Below, one piece after another: positions 7,985-16,923 of a stretch of 64,000 nt of DNA. Position 1 is the stretch's first letter. Each line of letters begins with the position of its first letter. The notes beneath the pieces are model-generated. The model made no database searches, was not told where the DNA came from, and was given only the letters and a program-made list of their open reading frames with translations. This DNA is from Thiodiazotropha sp040506275 (lineage in GTDB: Bacteria > Pseudomonadota > Gammaproteobacteria > Chromatiales > Chromatiaceae). The DNA is taken from assembly GCA_040506275.1 (NCBI GenBank), contig JBEVXD010000012.1, positions 79,902 to 143,901 of the forward strand, in the 5' to 3' direction. The translations under genes and the position numbers were made by a program.

Positions 7985-9166
7985 ATGACAACCATTGGTA
8001 CTCCATTTTCATCTCATGCAACGAAAGTTCTTCTATGTGGCTCAGGAGAGCTGGGTAAAGAGGTTGTTATTGAATTACAGCGTTTCGGATGTGAAGTGAT
8101 TGCCTGTGATCGATATGAAAATGCACCGGCAATGCAGGTAGCAGATCGTTCATATTCATTTTCAATGCTGGATGGTGATGAGCTGAGACGAGTAATTGAG
8201 TTGGAAAAGCCTGATTATATCGTGCCCGAAATAGAAGCGATTTCCACCGATACTCTAGTGGAACTTGAGGGGGAAGGCTTTAATGTTATTCCTACTGCGA
8301 ATGCTGCAAGACTGACCATGAATCGTGAAGGTATTCGCAGGCTTGCAGCAGAAGAGCTGGGTATCCCTACATCCAACTATGAGTTTGTCGACAATAAAGA
8401 GGACTTTGTTGATGCCGTCGCCACAATCGGTATTCCCTGTGTCGTAAAACCGATAATGAGTTCATCGGGCAAAGGTCAGAGTACCATCAAAAGTGAAGCG
8501 GACATTGAGACGAGCTGGACCTATGCGCAAGAGGGTGGACGTGCCGGAGCCGGGCGGGTCATTGTTGAAGGCTTTGTAGATTTCGATTACGAGATTACTC
8601 TGTTGACCATAAGGCATATTGATGGCGTCAGTTTTTGTAAAGCCATAGGCCATCGTCAGGAGGATGGAGATTATCAGGAGTCGTGGCAACCACAACCCAT
8701 GAGTGAAGCAGCACTGACTCAGGCCAAAGAGATTGCAGAGAAGGTGACAGATGCATTGGGTGGACGTGGTATTTTTGGCGTGGAGCTGTTTGTTAAAGGG
8801 GATGATGTCACGTTCAGTGAAGTATCTCCCCGACCACATGATACCGGTATGGTCACGATGATCGCGCAGGATCTTTCGCAATTTGCGCTACATGCTCGTG
8901 CAATTATGGGTTTGCCAATCCCAAATATTAAGCAGCATGGCCCATCGGCATCTGCAGTCATTTTGGTGGAAGGTGAATCAGATAGAGTTCGATTTGGAAA
9001 TCTCGAAACTGCACTTGCTGATGCGGATACTCAACTTCGACTCTTTGGCAAACCTGAGGTAAATGGTAAGCGCCGTATGGGGGTGGCATTGGCACGAGGC
9101 GATGATATTGAACAAGCCCGGCAGAAGGCGATGAAAGTGGCTGGCGCGGTTGAAATTGAGCTTTGA
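7985..9166 (+). CDS. purT: formate-dependent phosphoribosylglycinamide formyltransferase 2
   Basis: A 393-residue ATP-grasp enzyme making formyl-GAR from GAR, formate and ATP in purine synthesis. Visible are the N-terminal LLCGSGELGKEVVIE, the VPEIEAI region, the ATP-grasp sequences VVKPIMSSSGKGQS and VIVEGFVDFDYEITLLT, and EVSPRPHDTGMVT near the active site. Length matches the family (~392). An AGGA sequence sits 9 bases before the ATG. Use of formate gives a loose link to the methanol oxidation genes downstream, which would produce formate, but purT is also common in organisms without methylotrophy. Confidence 0.95.
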   Translation: MTTIGTPFSSHATKVLLCGSGELGKEVVIELQRFGCEVIACDRYENAPAMQVADRSYSFSMLDGDELRRVIELEKPDYIVPEIEAISTDTLVELEGEGFNVIPTANAARLTMNREGIRRLAAEELGIPTSNYEFVDNKEDFVDAVATIGIPCVVKPIMSSSGKGQSTIKSEADIETSWTYAQEGGRAGAGRVIVEGFVDFDYEITLLTIRHIDGVSFCKAIGHRQEDGDYQESWQPQPMSEAALTQAKEIAEKVTDALGGRGIFGVELFVKGDDVTFSEVSPRPHDTGMVTMIAQDLSQFALHARAIMGLPIPNIKQHGPSASAVILVEGESDRVRFGNLETALADADTQLRLFGKPEVNGKRRMGVALARGDDIEQARQKAMKVAGAVEIEL

Positions 9167-9281
9167 AATTTTCTGGGTACTATTTTCTCAGCTGTAGTAT
9201 TGATTACCTGAAAATAATTGTTGTATGAGTTGTAGCGGCAATTTTTTTGCTTGAATTACCGTCTCCCTCTGCTAGGCAGTT

Positions 9282-9340
9282 GGTGCGGCATGGCCCCACC
9301 CTACACATATTCTAAGGGTAGGGTGGGGCCATGCCCCACC
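9282..9340. repeat. two REP-like palindromes in opposite orientation
   Basis: The first copy (9282-9304, GGTGCGGC...CACCCTAC) and the second (9318-9340, GTAGGGTG...CCCCACC) face each other across 13 bases, so the pair can also fold on itself. They lie between the convergent genes purT and the sigma-54 activator and may act as a transcription barrier. Confidence 0.75.
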
Positions 9341-9434
9341 GTTACGTATTGGAAATAGAGGGAGATTGTTATCGCTTCGTCCATTGGCTGTTGGATATAA
9401 CGTGACAAGTCTCTATGTTTTGATCACGAAACTA

Positions 9435-11450
9435 TCAACGGGTTTGATTGATACCGTGCTTTCTTAGTTTTCTGTAGAGTGTGTTACGACTCATTCCCAA
9501 CGCTTCGGCGGTTCTTGAAATGTTCCAACCATTGCTTCCCAAAGTGGCGAGAATGACTTGCTGTTCAGCTGACTGCAGCGGATTGTCTTCTTCGTCCTCT
9601 TCATCAGGAGTGGGTTTTTCGAAGGATTGTTGCTGGGTTAATGGTGCTGCCTGTTGTTTTGTTTCCGGGGGTGGTGGTGGTGCGTAGTCGAGATTAAAAT
9701 CATTTAGCTGAAGTTCGCCACTTTCACATAAAGCAATTGCTGTACGGATGACAAAGCGTAATTGGCGTAAGTTGCCAGGCCACTGATAACTTAGTAGGGC
9801 ATCCATCGATTGCTTGGAAATTTTTAATGCTGTGCCGGTATCGTTTTCTGCTTCCAATACCTTGATTATGATCTTGCTTAGGTCCTCCCTGTCGCGCAGA
9901 GGTGGAAGATCGAGGGTGATACCATTCAGGCGGTAGTAGAGGTCTTCCCGAAACTCTCCGGTGTAGACCAGTTTTCGCAGATCGCGGTGGGTAGCAGTGA
10001 CAACATGTAGATCTACTTTTACAGGGAGATCTCCACCCAGTGGTACCACCTCCTGGGTTTCCAATACACGTAATAAACGTGATTGCATTGTATGGGGCAT
10101 ATCTCCGATCTCATCCAGGAACAGAGTGCCGCCATCAGATTCGATAAACTTGCCGCGTCTTCCATCCCTGCGGGCTCCGGTAAAGGCACCTTGGCGATAG
10201 CCGAACAGCTCACTCTCGATCAGGGTTTCAGGTATTGATGCACAGTTAAGTGCTACGAAGGGCTTTTCACGGCGATCACTGGCCAAGTGGATGGCCTGAG
10301 TGAAAAGCTCTTTACCGGTACCGGTTTCACCATGTAAAAGAATAGGGATCCGTTTATTCATTACCCGCTTGGCACGGCGGGCTGCCTCCTTCATAAACGG
10401 GTCTTCTCCTGCGAGCACGGACAACTCGCAGAGTTCGCCGCGACAATCATCAGGATTGGTTTTGGCTGGGGGTATTGATAGATCCCTGTTATGGCGACGT
10501 ATTTTTTCTTTGTACTGGAACAGATGTCCGAATAGCTGTCTGCCGTTACGCTGATCCTGAAAATGAAAGATGCTGCTGTCACCATTGGAGGCTTGTTGAA
10601 GCATCTTGTTGAGATCCTTGCTGAGGACGAAGTCTATCTGTTGATTCAGCAGTTGCTGGCGATCTCTAATGCCAAGGATCTTTAGCGCACTTCTGTTGAT
10701 TGCACGTACCCGGTTTTCCTCATCGATCGCCAATAAGCCTTCAGAAGCGAGTCCCAGGTTATTCACTTGCTGGTGAAAACGTAGTATTCGCCATTCTCTC
10801 ATGTGATGCAGAAAATACTGGTTTTCAATAATTTGTGCAGAGTTTGCCACCAGAGCCCGTGCAAGAACTTGGGCAGAGGTGCTGTCTTCATTGCTGCAAC
10901 AGGAAGCATCCAGTACTGCCAGTAAGTTACCATCGGGGTCGTGGATCGGAGCGGCCGAACAAGTTAGATGGATATTCTGGGTTAGGAAATGTTCATCCTT
11001 GTGTACGGTCAGTGGTCTACCCTCAGCGATACAGGTGCCAATACCATTGGTGCCGACATGGGATTCCCCCCAGTTAGCACCTTGCCATAGTCCTGCTTCT
11101 CGAAAGTCATCAAGGAGGTGATCACTGGTGAGATGATTCAGTATTACACCATCATCATTGGTAAGGATGAGTGCATAACCCGATCCCTTAAGTGAGCTAT
11201 GCAGATTGAGCATCTCTGGCTCAGCCAGAAGTAAAAAGCCTTCAGAGCGTTGACACAGTTCACGTAGGGCCGATGCATCAACCACCGCGGGTCTCTGGGT
11301 ATGCAACGGATCCAACTCATCATTGACAGCGCATCTGCGCCATGATGTAAGAATTTGTCTGGCCAACTGCGAATCTGCCGGTGATTTTTCGTCGGCAAGT
11401 ACATTAAATATATTTTGTGCGTGTTGACGTTGTAGGTGTCTACGAGCCAT
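9435..11450 (-). CDS. sigma-54-dependent transcriptional activator, AcoR-like
   Basis: A 671-residue enhancer-binding protein. Residues ~60-210 form a GAF-like sensor, ~225-290 a PAS-like segment (LAIDEENRVRAINRSAL), ~345-580 the AAA+ domain with Walker A GETGTGKE, GAFTGA (contact with sigma-54) and Walker B GTLFLDEIGD. After a proline/glutamine/acid-rich linker (PPPPPETKQQ...PDEEDEEDNP) a Fis-type helix-turn-helix closes the protein (ISRTAEALGMSRNTLYRKL). The layout is that of AcoR-family activators of acetoin or alcohol catabolism. GGAGG lies 9 bases before the ATG. It points away from xoxF, and the region between the two ends in a sigma-54-type promoter, so it is the obvious candidate activator of the xox genes. 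The effector is unknown. Confidence 0.9.
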   Translation of the reverse strand: MARRHLQRQHAQNIFNVLADEKSPADSQLARQILTSWRRCAVNDELDPLHTQRPAVVDASALRELCQRSEGFLLLAEPEMLNLHSSLKGSGYALILTNDDGVILNHLTSDHLLDDFREAGLWQGANWGESHVGTNGIGTCIAEGRPLTVHKDEHFLTQNIHLTCSAAPIHDPDGNLLAVLDASCCSNEDSTSAQVLARALVANSAQIIENQYFLHHMREWRILRFHQQVNNLGLASEGLLAIDEENRVRAINRSALKILGIRDRQQLLNQQIDFVLSKDLNKMLQQASNGDSSIFHFQDQRNGRQLFGHLFQYKEKIRRHNRDLSIPPAKTNPDDCRGELCELSVLAGEDPFMKEAARRAKRVMNKRIPILLHGETGTGKELFTQAIHLASDRREKPFVALNCASIPETLIESELFGYRQGAFTGARRDGRRGKFIESDGGTLFLDEIGDMPHTMQSRLLRVLETQEVVPLGGDLPVKVDLHVVTATHRDLRKLVYTGEFREDLYYRLNGITLDLPPLRDREDLSKIIIKVLEAENDTGTALKISKQSMDALLSYQWPGNLRQLRFVIRTAIALCESGELQLNDFNLDYAPPPPPETKQQAAPLTQQQSFEKPTPDEEDEEDNPLQSAEQQVILATLGSNGWNISRTAEALGMSRNTLYRKLRKHGINQTR

Positions 11451-12246
11451 CTACTACATCCTCCATCCTCACTTTATTCAGCGAGGGTATATATTATTTT
11501 CAGGCAGCAAACATGCTGGACAGAACTGCACAGGCATTTTCAAGCAAGTCACTCTTTTCGTGATGCCTACTGAATTGCCTCCGAAAAATGATCGGGGTGA
11601 CGTCACGACTCCATGAATAACTTCAGGGTTATGTAAGGGCTGAGTGTCACTAACTGTGACAGTAATCAGCCCTCCTTGGAACTAATCACCCTAATGTAGT
11701 CGCTACAAATGCAATTTCGGTAGCAATCGTGCTAATACAGTCAGTTCTATCCCGATTGATCTAATCAAGTGTCACGATTATCAGAGCAAATCAAAGGTCT
11801 TGATCTTGCTATTGGCTGAATCAGAGCCGCAGATAAATTCGCTATCACTATATGGGATTATTGTGATATGCCTTTTTATAGTAATCATGTGGAGTCTAGT
11901 CAAATAGTTGGATTACAGCAAACTTACAGCTTTGTTAACCTTATTTACATTGATCTGTACAGGGTAGTACAAGGGCTGCTCTGTGTGGCCTTTGGCTGTT
12001 ATGGGTTGATCCTATGATTAATGTGTAAATGTTCTGTCCTGACTAATTTTCGTATCCTCTCCAGGAACCCAGTGAGCTGGACATTCTTATTTCGGATTCC
12101 CTGCAGCGCCTCAACTGTAACCTCCTGTAACGAAACCGATACACCCTTTGTTGTTATCTGATACCTGTAGATTTTGGGTGTAATCTCCAAACTAATCTTA
12201 AAAAAAATAATCATTATATATCAGTTAGATACGCAGTATTTGTATG
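11451..12246. other. long regulatory interval between the sigma-54 activator and xoxF
   Basis: About 800 bases with no supported gene. It holds a candidate activator site at 11636-11673 and a further half-site GTGTCACG near 11769. The remainder is AT-rich. A 71-codon frame on the minus strand (11999-12214) lacks any family feature and was not called. Confidence 0.5.
11636..11673. promoter_or_regulatory. candidate upstream activator site (nested inverted repeat)
   Basis: TGTCAC (11645-11650) and GTGACA (11656-11661) form a perfect inverted repeat with a 5-base spacer. It sits inside a second perfect inverted repeat, AGGGCTGA (11636-11643) and TCAGCCCT (11666-11673). Fis-type activators bind such dyads upstream of sigma-54 promoters. 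The site is ~575 bp from the promoter, so DNA looping would be needed, or it controls the activator gene itself. Confidence 0.4.
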
Positions 12247-12262
12247 TGGCCTGGGTCTTGCT
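12247..12262 (+). promoter_or_regulatory. sigma-54 (RpoN) promoter of xoxF
   Basis: TGGCCTGGGTCTTGCT fits the -24/-12 pattern TGGCACGnnnnTTGCW with the GG and GC pairs at the required spacing and two mismatches in the CAC part. The start of transcription would be near 12273, giving a leader of about 85 bases before the xoxF ATG. The nearby sigma-54 activator supports it. Confidence 0.65.
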
Positions 12263-12356
12263 ATAGATGTTTGAAGGAGGGTATGGCGGTGCCAGGTCGT
12301 TCGGCCTTGCTGACCATCCAGAGACGATCAACCACTTTCGGGGAGGAGAAACAAAT

Positions 12357-14123
12357 ATGATATTCCCGCTGAAAACTAAGACCTTAAGCACAATTACGGT
12401 AGCTACCGTACTGAGCGGAGGTTTAAGTCTGAGCAGCCTGGTTCAGGCCGGGGTCACCCAGGCTGATATTGATAAAGATGCCACGACTACTGGAGATGTG
12501 GTCAGCTGGGGCATGGGTCAACAAGGCCAGCGTTATAGTCCACTTAAAAAGATCAACAAGGGCAATGTGAAGAAGCTGGTGCCAGCCTGGAGTTTTTCCT
12601 TTGGTGGTGAAAAGCAGCGCGGCCAGGAAGCGCAACCTGTGATACATAACGGTCGGATTTTTGTGACCGGTTCCTATTCACGTCTATATGCGATTGATGC
12701 CAAAACCGGTGAGGAGTTGTGGCAGTATGATCATCGCCTGCCAGACGGTATTTTACCTTGCTGCGATGTTATCAACCGTGGTGCAGCCCTCCACGGTGAC
12801 CTGGTTATCTTCGGTACCCTCGATGCCCGCCTGGTGGCATTGGACCAAGCTACCGGAAAGGTCAAGTGGCGCTCAAAAATTGATGATTACAAGGCGGGTT
12901 ACTCATTCACTGCGGCCCCTCTGATCGTAAAAGATATGGTAATCACTGGTGTTTCTGGTGGTGAGTTCGGTGTCATTGGTCGTGTGGAAGCACGGGATGC
13001 CCAGACTGGCAAGCTGCGTTGGATTCGTCCATCTGTAGAGGGCCACATGGGGCATATCTGGAAAAATGGCGAAAAGATGGAGAACGGGATCACCGGCAAT
13101 ACCAATGCAACCTGGCCCGGTGACATGTGGAAGACCGGTGGTGCGGCCACCTGGCAGGGAGGTACTTATGATACCGAAACTGATCTGATCTTCTACGGTA
13201 CCGGCAATCCTGCGCCTTGGAACGCCCATATGCGTCCTGGGGACAACCTCTATTCCACCTCAACCCTGGCAATAGATCCGGATACCGGCAAAATTTCTTG
13301 GCACTACCAGTACACTCCCAACGATGGTTGGGACTATGACGGTGTTAACGAGTTGGTCTCCTTCAATACCGGTGGTAAGAAGCTCGCCGGTCACGCAGAC
13401 CGGAATGGTTTTTTCTATGTTCTTGACCGTACCAACGGCAAGCTGGAAAACGCTTTCCCTTTCGTCAGCCGGGTCGATTTCGCAAAAGGAATCGACATGA
13501 AGACTGGTCGTCCCATTGAGACTGGACTTCGTCCAGGTGATCCGACCAAAACCGGAGATGGCAAGAAAGGTGATTCGATCTTCATTGCCCCCTCTTTCCT
13601 GGGTGCAAAAAACTGGATGCCTATGGCCTACAGTCCTGATACTGAGCTGTTCTATGTGCCAGCCAATGAATGGGGTATGGACATCTGGAATGAGCCTGTG
13701 ACCTACAAGAAGGGTGCCGCCTATCTGGGAGCGGGATTTACCATCAAACCACTCTATGACGACTATATCGGAGCTTTGAGAGCGGTTGATCCGAAAACTG
13801 GAAAGATCAAGTGGGAGTATAAAAACAACGCGCCTCTCTGGGGTGGTGTTATGACCACGGGGGGTGGGTTGGTTTTCACTGGTACACCCGAGGGTTATCT
13901 CAAAGCCTTTGACGATCAGACTGGTAAGGAGTTGTGGAAGTTTCAAACCGGTTCCGGTGTTGTTGGTTGCCCTGTTACCTGGGAACAGGATGGTGAGCAG
14001 TTTATCGCCGTGCCTTCAGGTTGGGGTGGTGCAGTTCCACTCTGGGGTGGTGATGTGGCCAGTAAGGTCAAGTACCTCAATCAGGGTGGTTCACTCTGGG
14101 TATTCAAGCTTTCCGGAGCCTGA
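12357..14123 (+). CDS. xoxF: PQQ-dependent, lanthanide-type methanol dehydrogenase XoxF
   Basis: A 588-residue periplasmic quinoprotein oxidising methanol (and often formaldehyde) with PQQ and a lanthanide ion, passing electrons to XoxG. A ~25-30-residue signal peptide is followed by an eight-bladed propeller with repeated W motifs (AFDDQTGKELWKF). The vicinal disulfide cysteines are C135-C136. The WDYDG motif places Asp326 and Asp328 where XoxF enzymes have the catalytic Asp and the extra lanthanide-binding Asp; calcium-type MxaF has Ala at the second position. YGTGNPAPWN supplies metal and PQQ contacts. The ATG at 12357 has GGGGAGGAG upstream; an in-frame ATG at 12267 lies at the putative promoter and would add 30 non-signal residues. 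Confidence 0.95.
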   Translation: MIFPLKTKTLSTITVATVLSGGLSLSSLVQAGVTQADIDKDATTTGDVVSWGMGQQGQRYSPLKKINKGNVKKLVPAWSFSFGGEKQRGQEAQPVIHNGRIFVTGSYSRLYAIDAKTGEELWQYDHRLPDGILPCCDVINRGAALHGDLVIFGTLDARLVALDQATGKVKWRSKIDDYKAGYSFTAAPLIVKDMVITGVSGGEFGVIGRVEARDAQTGKLRWIRPSVEGHMGHIWKNGEKMENGITGNTNATWPGDMWKTGGAATWQGGTYDTETDLIFYGTGNPAPWNAHMRPGDNLYSTSTLAIDPDTGKISWHYQYTPNDGWDYDGVNELVSFNTGGKKLAGHADRNGFFYVLDRTNGKLENAFPFVSRVDFAKGIDMKTGRPIETGLRPGDPTKTGDGKKGDSIFIAPSFLGAKNWMPMAYSPDTELFYVPANEWGMDIWNEPVTYKKGAAYLGAGFTIKPLYDDYIGALRAVDPKTGKIKWEYKNNAPLWGGVMTTGGGLVFTGTPEGYLKAFDDQTGKELWKFQTGSGVVGCPVTWEQDGEQFIAVPSGWGGAVPLWGGDVASKVKYLNQGGSLWVFKLSGA

Positions 14124-14140
14124 TTGCTGAGTAAATGGGT

Positions 14141-14163
14141 GACGGGTAGTTGCTCTACCCGTC
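14141..14163 (+). terminator. intercistronic hairpin between xoxF and xoxG
   Basis: GACGGGTAG (14141-14149), loop TTGCT, then CTACCCGTC: a perfect 9 bp stem 17 bases after the xoxF stop. No run of T follows, so it is more likely an RNA-stabilising or partly terminating stem that makes xoxF mRNA more abundant than xoxG than a full terminator. Confidence 0.5.
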
Positions 14164-14205
14164 GCTCACTATGTTCTTAACTATTTTTTGACGGAGTTTT
14201 TGTTC

Positions 14206-14634
14206 ATGCGCCTTCCATCACTCAAGCTCGCCGCTCTCGCGACGGTCCTCTGGGCCGGAATACTATCCACTGCTTATGGCCATGGTGATGTCGCACCTCA
14301 ACCTGTTGACACTACTGCGCTGAAACAGTTGGGAGAGGAATGGCTGGAACTGAACCCATACCCTGGAGATGACAAGGCTATTGAGATAGGTGCTTCTGCC
14401 TATAATCAAAATTGTGCACGTTGTCATGGTCTGGGTGCAGTATCTGGTGGTATTGCCCCGGATCTACGCAATTTACCACCTGATGAAGAGGGTGACGCCT
14501 GGTACATCATGCGGATACGCAATGGTGCGATACGTAATGGCATTACCTATATGCCACCTTTTGAAGGCATTCTCTCTCAGGAAGCCATGTGGTCGATCAG
14601 GGCCTGGTTGGTGACCCTTGAATCTGATCAATAA
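14206..14634 (+). CDS. xoxG: cytochrome c of the XoxF system (XoxG)
   Basis: A 142-residue exported monoheme cytochrome c, the expected electron acceptor of XoxF. A signal peptide (residues ~1-25, cut near AYG-HG) precedes the heme motif CARCH (70-74), with Met116 in TYMPPF as likely axial ligand. ACGGAG lies 10 bases before the ATG at 14206, which also gives a proper signal sequence; the upstream TTG at 14188 is rejected. The position directly after xoxF and before xoxJ is the usual order. Confidence 0.9.
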   Translation: MRLPSLKLAALATVLWAGILSTAYGHGDVAPQPVDTTALKQLGEEWLELNPYPGDDKAIEIGASAYNQNCARCHGLGAVSGGIAPDLRNLPPDEEGDAWYIMRIRNGAIRNGITYMPPFEGILSQEAMWSIRAWLVTLESDQ

Positions 14635-14655
14635 CAGGTTATTTGGAGGATAAAA

Positions 14656-15597
14656 ATGCGGCGATTATTGAAAGCTGTAGTGATGACTGTCATGGCTGCA
14701 TGGTGGATAAACTCAACTTCAGTAGTTCATGCCGAGGAGGGTATTACTGCCCTGCAACGGATTCACGAAAGGGGGGTGTTGGAGGTGGCTGTATATGCTG
14801 ATTTTCCACCCTTCTCTTATCGCAGCGAGCGAGGTCGTATTGTCGGTATTGATGTTGATATCGCTCAAGCTCTGGCTAAACGACTGGGTGTGGTAGCAGC
14901 CATCCGAGCCGTAGGAGCAGATGAAAACATGGAGGACGATCTGCGAAATAATGTCTGGAAAGGGCACTATCTGGGCGGTGGCGTGGCCGATGTGATGCTA
15001 CATACTCCATACGATGAGGCCTTCGCAGAAGAGAATGATCGTGTCAGCTTTATTGCCCCTTACTATCGGGAACAGATTGTGATCGCTGTGGCAGCTGATA
15101 ATCCAGGGCGGGGATCGCCATTGGAAATCTTCACCAGGGAAAAGGTAGGTGTCGAGTTAGACACCCTCGCCGATTTCTATCTGCTCAGTGCCTATAGTGG
15201 TCGTATTCGTGACCAAGTGGTGCATTACCGTACGATGGGTGAGGCTGTGGAGGCACTTAAAAAGGGTGAACTGAGTGGTGTTGCCGGACCTCGGAGTGAG
15301 GTCGAGTTTGCCCTGGGAGATTCGCACCCATCCTATGCGGTAGGGCCTATTCAGATGCCAGGTATGCGCAGTAGTGGCTGGGATCTTGGCGCTGCTGTGA
15401 AAGAGGGTAATGAAGATCTAGCCGAGGCAATTGACCGGGCTATGATTGAAGTGCGCGAAACTGGAGAGTTGGAAACAATTTTTCAAAGCCATGGTTCCAG
15501 TTATCAATTACCAAGCCGGATTGTACGACTGAAGCCAGAAAACTCAGGGGTCGTAGCCTACAGTGATGATACGAAACTCTGTCAACGTCGCCCTTAG
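14656..15597 (+). CDS. xoxJ: XoxJ, periplasmic solute-binding-like protein of the methanol dehydrogenase system
   Basis: A 313-residue exported protein with the fold of amino-acid-type periplasmic binding proteins: VLEVAVYADFPPFSYR, GIDVDIAQALAKRLG, DVMLHTPYDEAFAEENDRVSF and a C-terminal GELETIF. Homologues always sit beside xoxF/xoxG or mxaFG and are thought to help activate or assemble the dehydrogenase rather than to feed a transporter. No ABC transporter is present here. TTGGAGGA lies before the ATG. Its 3' end overlaps the next gene by about 30 bases. Confidence 0.9.
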   Translation: MRRLLKAVVMTVMAAWWINSTSVVHAEEGITALQRIHERGVLEVAVYADFPPFSYRSERGRIVGIDVDIAQALAKRLGVVAAIRAVGADENMEDDLRNNVWKGHYLGGGVADVMLHTPYDEAFAEENDRVSFIAPYYREQIVIAVAADNPGRGSPLEIFTREKVGVELDTLADFYLLSAYSGRIRDQVVHYRTMGEAVEALKKGELSGVAGPRSEVEFALGDSHPSYAVGPIQMPGMRSSGWDLGAAVKEGNEDLAEAIDRAMIEVRETGELETIFQSHGSSYQLPSRIVRLKPENSGVVAYSDDTKLCQRRP

Positions 15598-16141
15598 CGT
15601 ATATCTGCTACTGCTTGCCCAGAGTGCCGTTGCGGATCTGGCAGGGGAATATCGCCTGTCACTAGAGGATAGTGAGGGCAACAAGAGTCTGCTGGCCCAG
15701 ATTCTGATTCGACAGGAGGGGTCAGCATATAGCTATCAAATCGACTGGCACGGGACCCAGTTTGAGAATCACTTTCTGTCAATGCGGCCATTCAAATGTC
15801 TGCCCCATGCTCTGCGCATGATATGTCGTCTGCCTTATCCCTACCAGTTGAATCGGCGCATTACCGAACAAGATCTAACCGATCTGGAGTACGACATTCT
15901 ATTCTTGCATAAGGCTCCGGGAGAGTACGGTATAAATGCCTGGAATGGTCTCTACTACAAGCTACAGACTGTGGCAGGGGGCTTGCTAGGTGAGCTGCAT
16001 GAGGTCGATCTTAATGTGTTGCAGGCCCCTCCTGAGGATGGCAATCTGCGTCCCATCGACCCGATGGAGATACACCCTGCGTCGGATAACCTCTGGCCAC
16101 GCCGCATACTGATAGAACCTGCTAATGGTGCTGTCAAATGA
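15566..16141 (+). CDS. exported protein of unknown function in the xox operon
   Basis: A 191-residue protein with a signal peptide (VNVALSVYLLLLAQSAVA, cut near residue 23), then a mostly beta-type domain beginning LAGEYRLSLEDSEGNKSLLAQILIRQEG. Two cysteines (PFKCLP and RMICRL) lie 11 residues apart and could form a disulfide. The start is the ATG at 15566 (a GTG at 15563 precedes it), inside the 3' end of xoxJ, and the stop overlaps the next start by 4 bases. Translational coupling implies a role with its neighbours; no name is known to me. Confidence 0.75.
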   Translation: MIRNSVNVALSVYLLLLAQSAVADLAGEYRLSLEDSEGNKSLLAQILIRQEGSAYSYQIDWHGTQFENHFLSMRPFKCLPHALRMICRLPYPYQLNRRITEQDLTDLEYDILFLHKAPGEYGINAWNGLYYKLQTVAGGLLGELHEVDLNVLQAPPEDGNLRPIDPMEIHPASDNLWPRRILIEPANGAVK

Positions 16142-16923
16142 GCTTCAGGCTGGCTTGCGTTCTCTATCTTCTGCTTGGATTGGCAACGGGTATAAGTTCA
16201 GCAGAGGAAAACCATGATCCTCTGGATTCTGTGATGTGGTTTGAGATGCATAAGCGTCTGCTCAACAGCGAGCCTGTGGTGTTCGATGATCGGGTAGATG
16301 TTTTTGCGCCTGCAGTTGCTGAGGACTCACTCAACCTGCCTGTCTGGGTAGATGCAACCGCACTGGGCAAGGTGCAGCGTCTGATGATCTTTGCTGAACT
16401 CAATCCGATTCCAAAAGTACTCGAGATGGAACCTGTCAAAGCAGCACCCCGTATTGGAGTGCGTATCAAATTACAGCAGGCCACGCCAGTGCGAGCTGCT
16501 GCACAGACAGAGGATGGGGTCTGGCATGTGGGGGGGATTCTGGTGGATGCGGCAGGTGGCGGCTGCACCGCGCCCAGCCTCGGCAGTGGCTCTTCAGACT
16601 GGGCTGATAGGCTTGGCGAGGTGAGTGCTCGCCTTTGGTCACGACAGGATTACACTCGTCTGAGGGCGCATATCATTCACCCTATGGATACCGGTCTGGT
16701 TGCCGGTATACCTGCCTTCTACATCGAGCAGCTGGAGTTGCATGATACCGGAGGCGATCTTATCAGTCGTATTTCGTTGTACGAGCCGGTTGGAGAAAAC
16801 CCGTTACTGACTCTGGATCTGCCGAAACTCAATCAACTCACTCTTGAGGGACGGGATAACAATGGTAATCCGGTAGCGGCCCTGATCTCCCGGGAAAATG
16901 ATGGAGAGGGAGGGATAAAGTGA
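16138..16923 (+). CDS. SoxYZ-like carrier protein associated with quinoprotein dehydrogenases
   Basis: A 261-residue exported protein combining a SoxY-like first half and a SoxZ-like second half. The carrier loop GGGCTAPSLGSG puts Cys143 at the place where SoxY carries its swinging-arm cysteine, although not at the chain end. The second half (residues ~155-261) has the SoxZ-type beta pattern (IHPMDTGL, AFYIEQLEL). In the sulfur-oxidising Sox system SoxY carries thiosulfate intermediates. The fused version is known beside PQQ dehydrogenases, where its role (a proposed relay) is unproved. ATGA overlaps with both neighbours mark one transcript. Confidence 0.88.
   Translation: MSFRLACVLYLLLGLATGISSAEENHDPLDSVMWFEMHKRLLNSEPVVFDDRVDVFAPAVAEDSLNLPVWVDATALGKVQRLMIFAELNPIPKVLEMEPVKAAPRIGVRIKLQQATPVRAAAQTEDGVWHVGGILVDAAGGGCTAPSLGSGSSDWADRLGEVSARLWSRQDYTRLRAHIIHPMDTGLVAGIPAFYIEQLELHDTGGDLISRISLYEPVGENPLLTLDLPKLNQLTLEGRDNNGNPVAALISRENDGEGGIK

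Noticed and set aside
9435..11450. NtrC-type nitrogen regulator
   Set aside because: There is no receiver domain; the GAF-like N-terminus and overall layout fit AcoR-type activators better.
11999..12214. 71-codon minus-strand frame upstream of xoxF
   Set aside because: AT-rich, no ribosome site or motif; it lies in what looks like the xoxF control region.
12267..12356. Earlier in-frame ATG for xoxF
   Set aside because: It overlaps the start region expected from the sigma-54 promoter and would place 30 residues before a clear signal peptide; GGGGAGGAG supports 12357.
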